In this document: one piece after another, positions 1 through 7,988 of the stretch | How positions within the stretch are numbered: position 1 is the first letter of the stretch | How the letters are laid out: each line of letters opens with the position of its first letter | Source: Acidobacteriota bacterium | Lineage (GTDB): Bacteria; Acidobacteriota; Vicinamibacteria; Vicinamibacterales; Vicinamibacteraceae | NCBI GenBank assembly: GCA_023418055.1 | Contig: JAEZDP010000379.1 | Span: 1-11,339, forward strand | Reading direction: 5' to 3' | Length of the DNA stretch: 11,339 nt | The notes under the pieces: model-generated | Databases searched by the model: none | The model's input: the letters and a program-made list of their open reading frames with translations, nothing else | Told to the model about the DNA's origin: nothing | Translations under genes and position numbers: made by a program

Positions 1-1210
1 GGACAACACGGTGCGCGACTGGCTGCTGCGCCACTACGGCACGATCCTGGCAGAAGCGGTGGCCGAGGCCGGCCGGCCCGGCGTCTCGATTGCGTTTGTC
101 GCGGCCGACTCGCCCGCCGAGCCGTTCTCGGTGGCCGAAACGGCGCTCGTGCATGCGGAAGCCGACCCACCCCAGACCGCCGACGTCGTGGCTGGCGTCT
201 CGGGCCTCAATCCCAAATACACCTTCGAGACCTTCGTCGTCGGACCCTCGAACCAGTTTGCGCACGCGGGCGCGAGGGCCGTCGCCGAGACCCCGGGGCG
301 CTCCTACAACCCCCTGTTCGTGTACGGCGGGGTGGGCCTTGGCAAGACCCACCTCATGCACGCCATCGGGCAGTACGTGCTGCGGCACCAGGAGCCGCAG
401 GTGCTGACCTACATCTCGACCGAGCGGTTCATGAACGAGATGATCAACGCCATCCGCTACGAGCGGATCATCGAGTTCCGTGAGCGCTACCGGAACGTCG
501 ATGTGCTGCTTGTGGACGACATCCAGTTCCTGGCCGGCAAGGAAGCGACCCAGAACGAGTTCTTCCACACGTTCAACGCGCTGCACGACGCGGGGAAGCA
601 GATCGTGCTCAGCAGCGACTGCCCCCCGCACGAGATTCCGGCGCTCGAAGAGCGGCTGCGCTCGCGGTTCAACTGGGGGCTCATCGCCGACATCCAGCCG
701 CCCGACCTCGAGACCAAGGTCGCCATTCTCAAGAAGAAGGCCGACGCCGACGGGGTGCCGCTGCCCGACAACGTCGCGCTCTATATCGCGACCAAGATCA
801 AGTCGAACATCCGCGATCTCGAAGGGTCGCTCATCCGGCTGGTGGCTTTTGCCTCGCTCACAGGCGCCGAGGTGACCTTGCCGCTGGCCCAGGACGTGCT
901 TCGCAACACCATCGGCAACGACGAGCGCGCGATCACCATCGACAGCATCCTGAAGTTCGTCGGCGAGTACTACAACCTGCGCGTGAGCGAACTGAAGGCG
1001 GCCAGCAACTCGCGAACCGTCGTCATCCCCCGGCAGGTGGCGATGTATCTGTGCAAGCAGCTCACCAGCGCGTCGCTGCCCGACATCGGCAGGGCCTTCG
1101 GCAAGCACCACTCCACGGTCATCCACTCGATTCGCAAGGTCGAGGACGACAGGAAGAAGGATGGCGATTTCAACAGCCAGATCGCGGCCATGCTCGACAA
1201 TTTCCGGTGA
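1..1210 (+). CDS. dnaA: Chromosomal replication initiator protein DnaA (5' truncated by window edge)
   Basis: DnaA is the AAA+ initiator that binds DnaA boxes at oriC, forms an ATP-dependent filament and melts the origin. The frame is open from position 2 (402 codons seen). The GTG at 11 is not the start: it lies inside the domain I motif resembling FVRDWL, here TVRDWLLRHYG, so some tens of N-terminal residues are missing. A short low-complexity domain II follows. Domain III has Walker A GGVGLGKT (326-349), Walker B LLVDDIQFLAG (about 506-538), a sensor-1 SSD at 611-619 and an arginine-finger-type RLRSRFNWGL. Domain IV has PRQVAMYL, SLPDIGRAFG and the signature KHHSTV (1103-1120). That signature differs from the usual G-R-D-H-T-T-V by one deleted glycine and D to H. 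The sensor-1 loop reads SSDCPP where Arg usually precedes the prolines. The gene ends 284 bases before dnaN. Identity is certain; only the start is unseen. Confidence 0.97.
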   Translation, partial: DNTVRDWLLRHYGTILAEAVAEAGRPGVSIAFVAADSPAEPFSVAETALVHAEADPPQTADVVAGVSGLNPKYTFETFVVGPSNQFAHAGARAVAETPGRSYNPLFVYGGVGLGKTHLMHAIGQYVLRHQEPQVLTYISTERFMNEMINAIRYERIIEFRERYRNVDVLLVDDIQFLAGKEATQNEFFHTFNALHDAGKQIVLSSDCPPHEIPALEERLRSRFNWGLIADIQPPDLETKVAILKKKADADGVPLPDNVALYIATKIKSNIRDLEGSLIRLVAFASLTGAEVTLPLAQDVLRNTIGNDERAITIDSILKFVGEYYNLRVSELKAASNSRTVVIPRQVAMYLCKQLTSASLPDIGRAFGKHHSTVIHSIRKVEDDRKKDGDFNSQIAAMLDNFR

Positions 1211-1219
1211 GAATCGGCG

Positions 1220-1412
1220 ATTTGCACACCACGGCCTGTGGACGGGCTGTGGAGCGGATGCGGACGCCGGTCGGCCACGCCGCCCCTGCGGAAAACGGCG
1301 CACTTTTCCACAGCACGCGTCCACACCCTAAATGTCTGCTGGACAAGCACTTGGTCTGGATATCCGCAGCTTCAACGCGCCTTATGTTCTCTGTTATACT
1401 TTCCTTCTTGTG
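1220..1412. other. Candidate replication origin (oriC): DnaA-box cluster plus AT-rich patch
   Basis: The dnaA-dnaN spacer contains at least seven sites resembling TTATCCACA: ATTTGCACA (1220-1228, +), CCGTCCACA (1237-1245, -), CGCTCCACA (1248-1256, -), TTTTCCGCA (1287-1295, -), TTTTCCACA (1304-1312, +, 8 of 9 bases), GCGTCCACA (1317-1325, +) and ATATCCGCA (1360-1368, +). The TCCACA core occurs four times within 90 bases, twice on each strand. An AT-rich pyrimidine-biased stretch at 1381-1412 stands out in this GC-rich window and could be the unwinding element. Bacterial origins commonly lie beside dnaA, often in this spacer. Most individual boxes are weak, and the spacer on the other side of dnaA is outside the window, so the call is an inference from clustering and location. 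Confidence 0.55.
1371..1400 (+). promoter_or_regulatory. Putative dnaN promoter with extended -10
   Basis: TATACT (1395-1400) matches the TATAAT -10 consensus at five of six bases. It is preceded by TGT (1392-1394), giving an extended -10. The best -35 candidate is TTCAAC (1371-1376) with an 18-base spacer and is poor, which is tolerable for an extended -10 promoter. Transcription would start near 1407, leaving a leader of about 88 bases before the dnaN ATG. That leader contains the hairpin at 1412-1445. The promoter lies inside the AT-rich part of the candidate origin, so DnaA binding nearby could influence it. Confidence 0.45.
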
Positions 1413-1445
1413 ATCCCTCTGGATGTAGTGATCCATCGAGGGGTC
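1412..1445 (+). promoter_or_regulatory. Hairpin in presumed dnaN 5' leader
   Basis: The arms GATCCCTC (1412-1419) and GAGGGGTC (1438-1445) pair over 8 bp with one G-U. The inner arms TGGAT (1420-1424) and ATCCA (1431-1435) add 5 bp. The loop is six bases, GTAGTG, and the 3' side has a two-base bulge (1436-1437). No T-run follows, so it is not a classical intrinsic terminator. It sits just after the predicted dnaN transcription start and 49 bases before the dnaN ATG. It could stabilise or regulate the dnaN mRNA or be a structural part of the origin. I do not recognise it as a known RNA family. Confidence 0.5.
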
Positions 1446-1494
1446 CGCGTCAATCTCGTCGCCCGTTTCACACCCACACCGAGGTCGTCCCCGC

Positions 1495-2661
1495 ATGGAA
1501 CTCGTCGTCCGCAAGACTGATCTGCTCAGGGAGTTGCAGTTGTTTCAGGGCATCGTCGAACGGAAGAACACGATGCCCGTCCTGGCCAACGTCTTGTTGC
1601 GGGCATCAGACGGCCAGGTGGAGATGGTGGCCACCGACCTCGACGTCGGCCTGCGCGTGACGTGCGAGGTGCAGAGCATCGGCAAGCCCGGCACGCTCAC
1701 CGTGCCTGCCAAGAAGCTCTTCGAGATCGTCAAGGCATTGCCCGAGACCGACATCCGCATCGAGCAGGACAAGAGCGGCGTGCGTGTGGCGGCCGAACGG
1801 TTCGAGTCGAAGCTGTCGACGCTACCGGCCGACGACTTTCCGCAGTTGCCGGAGGCAGGCACGCCGGTGGCCACGCTGCCGCACGACGCCATGAAGCAGA
1901 TGGCGGCCAAGACGATGTTCGCCATCACGGGCGAGGACACCCGCTACTACCTCAACGGCGCGTTGTTCGTGCTGCGTCCCGACTCGATGAGCCTGGTGGC
2001 CACCGACGGCCATCGCCTCGCGCTCGTGACCATGCCGGGGCAGACGGGCGTCGAGGCGGAAGAAAAGGTGCTGCTGCCGAAGAAGGCGCTGAACGAGTTG
2101 AACCGCCTGCTGGCCGTGCCCCCGGCGCCTCGTGAGGAACGCGCCGAACAGGCCGAGGGCGAACAGCCCGCGACCGATGAGGCAGAGGGTTCGTTGGCGT
2201 TCGAGCGCGGCGAGAACCACCTGTTCTTCACGCTGGGAGGGCGGCGGCTGTTCTCGCGGATGATCGACGCGCAGTTCCCGGCGTACGACAGGGTGATCCC
2301 GAAGAACAACGACAAGGCCGTCGAGTTCGAGCGTGACCGGCTGATGGCCGCGATTCGGCGCGTGGCGCTGCTCTCGAACGAGCGCTCGCGCGCCATCCGG
2401 TTCGCCATGTCCTCGGGCAAGGTCGAAGTTACGTCCAACAGCCCCGACCTGGGCGAAGCCACCGAGGAGCTGCTCGTCAGCTACGACGGCCCGGACACGC
2501 AGGTCTGCTTCAACTCGCAGTACGTGGTCGACTTCCTGAACGTCGTCGAGACCGACCAGGTGCGGCTGTCGTTCCGCGACGAGATGAGCCAGGCCGTGAT
2601 GACCCCTGTCGACCCTCAGGGCTACGAGTACACGTACGTGATCATGCCGATGCGTATCTGA
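1495..2661 (+). CDS. dnaN: DNA polymerase III sliding clamp, beta subunit
   Basis: DnaN is the ring-shaped homodimeric clamp that encircles DNA and tethers the replicative polymerase and repair enzymes. The protein is 388 aa, slightly longer than the E. coli clamp (366 aa). It starts with MELVVRKTDLLRELQ and continues with GIVERKNTMPVLANVLL, as in this family. The middle domain contains ATDGHRLAL (169-177), and FPAYDRVIP is at 261-269. The C-terminus ends YVIMPMRI, which contributes to the peptide-binding groove. The ATG at 1495 is supported by this conserved N-terminus and by GAGG at 1481-1484, ten bases upstream. Residues about 209-233 are an extra acidic, Glu/Ala/Gln-rich stretch not typical of the clamp fold, probably a surface loop in the middle domain. 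The gene is followed after 38 bases by gyrB, so recF is absent from its usual place. Confidence 0.97.
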   Translation: MELVVRKTDLLRELQLFQGIVERKNTMPVLANVLLRASDGQVEMVATDLDVGLRVTCEVQSIGKPGTLTVPAKKLFEIVKALPETDIRIEQDKSGVRVAAERFESKLSTLPADDFPQLPEAGTPVATLPHDAMKQMAAKTMFAITGEDTRYYLNGALFVLRPDSMSLVATDGHRLALVTMPGQTGVEAEEKVLLPKKALNELNRLLAVPPAPREERAEQAEGEQPATDEAEGSLAFERGENHLFFTLGGRRLFSRMIDAQFPAYDRVIPKNNDKAVEFERDRLMAAIRRVALLSNERSRAIRFAMSSGKVEVTSNSPDLGEATEELLVSYDGPDTQVCFNSQYVVDFLNVVETDQVRLSFRDEMSQAVMTPVDPQGYEYTYVIMPMRI

Positions 2662-2685
2662 CACGTGCGCTGCGGAAGCCCGCCC

Positions 2686-2691
2686 AGGCGG
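2686..2691 (+). promoter_or_regulatory. Ribosome-binding site favouring the gyrB ATG at 2700
   Basis: AGGCGG lies eight bases before the ATG at 2700. In-frame ATGs at 2736, 2757 and 2799 have no comparable purine-rich motif at the right distance. The site therefore favours the longest start, although the first 37 or so residues are not conserved in the family and a shorter protein is possible. Confidence 0.4.
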
Positions 2692-2699
2692 CGTGACGT

Positions 2700-5312
2700 A
2701 TGTCGCCGGCGGCTTCTCCTGATTTGAAGATCCAGATGGCAACCACCGATATCCGTATGCCCGACGACAACCCCCCGCAGGCCACGGCCGGCCCGCACAT
2801 GCCGGAAGCCTATGGCGCCGACAGCATCAAGGTGCTCGAAGGGCTCGAGGCGGTTCGCAAGCGGCCGGGGATGTACATCGGCACCACAGGCGAAGCCGGG
2901 CTGCACCACCTGGTGTACGAGGTCGTCGACAACTCGGTGGACGAGGCACTCGCGGGCCACTGCACCGAGGTGAACGTCACCATCCACATCGACAACTCGG
3001 TGACGGTGGTGGACGATGGCCGAGGCATTCCGGTGGACATGCACGAGAGCGGCCGTCCGGCGGCCGAAGTGGTGCTCACCGTGCTGCATGCGGGTGGCAA
3101 GTTCAACCAGGAAGGCAGCGCGTACAAGGTCTCTGGCGGTCTGCACGGCGTGGGCGTCTCGGTGGTCAACGCGCTGTCGGAACAGCTCGAGCTCGAGATC
3201 TGGCGTGACGGCAAGGTGCACCAGCAGACCTACGCGCGCGGCATCCCCCAGACCGACCTCGAAGTCACCGGGGCCACCAAGCGCCGGGGTACCCGCGTGC
3301 ACTTCCTGCCCGACTCGACGATCTTCGAGACGAGCGCCTTCAGTTTCGACACGCTGAACAACCGCCTACGTGAACTCGCCTTCCTCAACGCGGGCATCGT
3401 CATCACCCTCGACGACGAGCGCGGCGAGGGACGGTCGGTGCGCTACGAGTACAAGGGCGGCATCGTCGAGTACGTGGAGTTCCTGAACACGGCGCGCCGT
3501 ACCGTGCATCCGGCACCCATCTACATGCGTGGGTCGCGCAACGACATCGACGTCGAGATTGCGCTGCAGTGGAACGACAGCTACGACGAGAACCTCTACA
3601 CGTTTGCCAACAACATCAACACCCACGAGGGCGGCTTCCATCTGTCCGGGTTCCGTGCGGCGCTCACGCGCACGATCAACGCGTATGCCGCGTCGCACAA
3701 CCTGACCAAGGACATGAAGGACGTCACAATCAGCGGTGACGATGCGCGTGAAGGGCTGGCGGGTGTCATCAGCGTCAAGATTCCGAGCCCGCAGTTCGAG
3801 GGACAGACGAAGACGAAACTCGGCAACACCGAGGTGAAGGGCATCGTCGAGGCGATCGTCAACGACAGGCTCGGCGCGTTTCTCGAGGAGAACCCGGCGG
3901 TCGCCAAGGCGGTGGTCAACAAGGCCATCGACGCGGCCCGCGCGCGCGAGGCGGCGCGGAAGGCCCGCGACCTCGTTCGGCGCAAGGGTGCGCTCGACGG
4001 CAGTTCGCTGCCCGGCAAACTCGCCGACTGCCAGGAGCGCGATCCTGCGAAGAGCGAGATCTACATCGTCGAGGGCGATTCGGCCGGCGGCTCGGCCAAG
4101 CAGGGACGCGACCGGAAGTTCCAGGCCATCCTGCCCATCAAGGGCAAGATCCTGAACGTCGAGAAGGCGCGGTTCGACAAGATGCTGAGCAGCGACGAGA
4201 TCAAGACGATGATCGCGGCGCTCGGCACGGGCATCGGGCGGCCACGCGACGAGCAGGACAAGGAAGGCTTCGACATCGCGAAGCTGCGCTACCACCGCGT
4301 CATCATCATGACCGACGCGGACGTGGACGGCTCGCACATCCGTACGCTCCTGCTGACGTTTTTCTATCGGCAGATGCGTGAGCTCATCGACAACGGCCAC
4401 GTGTACATCGCGCAGCCTCCGCTCTACCGCGCGAAACGCGGCAAGCAGGAGGTGTACATCAAGGACGACCGCGAACTCGAGGCCTGGCTGATTCGGCGGG
4501 CGACCGAGGCGCGCGTGCTGAAGCTGGTGGACCGCGGCCGCGAGATGTCGGGCGAGGAACTCGACGCGATGCTGCACAAGCTCATCGCCTTCGAGCGCAA
4601 CCTGCGCCATGCCGAACGCCGGGGCCTGCCGCAGGCGGTGGTGCGCGCCCTGCTCGACGCCAATGCACGCGACCGCGGCTTCTTCACCGACAGGGCGAGG
4701 GTCGACGCGATCGCCACACAGGTGTCGCACGAGACACTCATTGTCACCACCCGCGTGGACGAGGAGCACGACGGCTTCCTGCTCGAAGTGGACGACCGGT
4801 CGGCCGGATATCCGCGCGTGGCGCTGGCCGGTGCCACCTTCGTCGAGTCGCCGGAATACCGTGCGCTGCTTTCGAGCTACCGCGACGTCGCCGACATCGA
4901 CGGGCGGATGATCATCAGCCACGTGAGTGCCGCGGCAGACGAGAGCGAGGAACCCGTGGCGGAGGCCGCTCCCGAGCCGGCCGATGCGGTACCGGCCGAG
5001 GCGCCAGAACCCAGGCGGGTGCGCCGCGATGCCGACCATCACGTGGCGTCGGCCGCCGAACTGGTGGACTACTTCCTCGAAGCCGGCCGCAAGGGCGTGG
5101 CCATCAACCGCTACAAGGGCCTTGGCGAGATGAACCCCGAGACGTTGTGGGAAACCACGATGAAGCCCGACGTCCGCACGCTGCTGCAGGTGCGGGCCGA
5201 AGACTACGCGGTCGCCGACCTGATGTTCTCGACGCTGATGGGCGACCAGGTGGAGCCCCGCCGACAGTTCATCGAAGACCACGCCCTCGACGTGAAGAAC
5301 CTGGACATCTAG
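2700..5312 (+). CDS. gyrB: DNA gyrase subunit B
   Basis: GyrB is the ATPase subunit of the type IIA topoisomerase gyrase; with GyrA it introduces negative supercoils. The GHKL ATPase domain shows EVVDNSVDEA (74-83), DDGRGIP (105-111) and GGLHGVGVSVVNALS (146-160). The transducer follows, with the QTKTKLGN loop at 369-376. The TOPRIM metal site has EGDSAGG (458-464) and DADVDG (539-544), with PIKGKILNVEKA at 479-490. At 870 aa it exceeds E. coli GyrB (804 aa). The excess is an insertion at about 588-795, in the position of the Gram-negative GyrB insert, which includes an acidic Ala/Pro/Glu linker (about 744-770). The conserved tail resumes at INRYKGLGEMNPETLWETTM (802-821) and ends DVKNLDI. 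The RYKGLGEMN signature fits GyrB, though ParE cannot be excluded by motifs alone; adjacency to gyrA settles it. The stop abuts the gyrA ATG. Confidence 0.96.
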   Translation: MSPAASPDLKIQMATTDIRMPDDNPPQATAGPHMPEAYGADSIKVLEGLEAVRKRPGMYIGTTGEAGLHHLVYEVVDNSVDEALAGHCTEVNVTIHIDNSVTVVDDGRGIPVDMHESGRPAAEVVLTVLHAGGKFNQEGSAYKVSGGLHGVGVSVVNALSEQLELEIWRDGKVHQQTYARGIPQTDLEVTGATKRRGTRVHFLPDSTIFETSAFSFDTLNNRLRELAFLNAGIVITLDDERGEGRSVRYEYKGGIVEYVEFLNTARRTVHPAPIYMRGSRNDIDVEIALQWNDSYDENLYTFANNINTHEGGFHLSGFRAALTRTINAYAASHNLTKDMKDVTISGDDAREGLAGVISVKIPSPQFEGQTKTKLGNTEVKGIVEAIVNDRLGAFLEENPAVAKAVVNKAIDAARAREAARKARDLVRRKGALDGSSLPGKLADCQERDPAKSEIYIVEGDSAGGSAKQGRDRKFQAILPIKGKILNVEKARFDKMLSSDEIKTMIAALGTGIGRPRDEQDKEGFDIAKLRYHRVIIMTDADVDGSHIRTLLLTFFYRQMRELIDNGHVYIAQPPLYRAKRGKQEVYIKDDRELEAWLIRRATEARVLKLVDRGREMSGEELDAMLHKLIAFERNLRHAERRGLPQAVVRALLDANARDRGFFTDRARVDAIATQVSHETLIVTTRVDEEHDGFLLEVDDRSAGYPRVALAGATFVESPEYRALLSSYRDVADIDGRMIISHVSAAADESEEPVAEAAPEPADAVPAEAPEPRRVRRDADHHVASAAELVDYFLEAGRKGVAINRYKGLGEMNPETLWETTMKPDVRTLLQVRAEDYAVADLMFSTLMGDQVEPRRQFIEDHALDVKNLDI

Positions 5313-7937
<2,625 letters not shown>

Positions 7938-7947
7938 GTCGCGAGAC

Positions 7948-7975
7948 GCAGGGGGCCGGGCCTTCCGCCCCCTGC
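7948..7975. terminator. Hairpin between convergent gyrA and helicase genes
   Basis: A perfect 9-bp stem is formed by GCAGGGGGC (7948-7956) and GCCCCCTGC (7967-7975) with a ten-base loop. It lies 10 bases after the gyrA stop and 13 bases after the end of the convergent helicase gene on the other strand. The placement suits a shared bidirectional terminator. There is no T-run on either side, so it may act as an mRNA 3'-end stabiliser or a non-canonical terminator instead. Confidence 0.6.
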
Positions 7976-7988
7976 ACCCTCGCGCGCT

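Noticed and set aside
11..13. GTG at 11 as the dnaA start codon
   Set aside because: It lies inside a conserved domain I motif and the frame remains open to the left edge, so it encodes an internal Val.
1358..1365. Palindrome GGATATCC as a possible operator
   Set aside because: Only 8 bases, and it is already part of a weak DnaA-box-like site; no second copy.
1332..1520. Small + strand ORF of 62 codons across the dnaA-dnaN spacer
   Set aside because: It overlaps the promoter, the hairpin and the dnaN start, has no ribosome-binding site and no recognisable protein features.
3366..5282. 638-codon - strand ORF opposite gyrB
   Set aside because: Antisense shadow produced by high third-position GC; no family resemblance, rich in His, Val, Arg and Asp as expected for the reverse complement of this codon usage.
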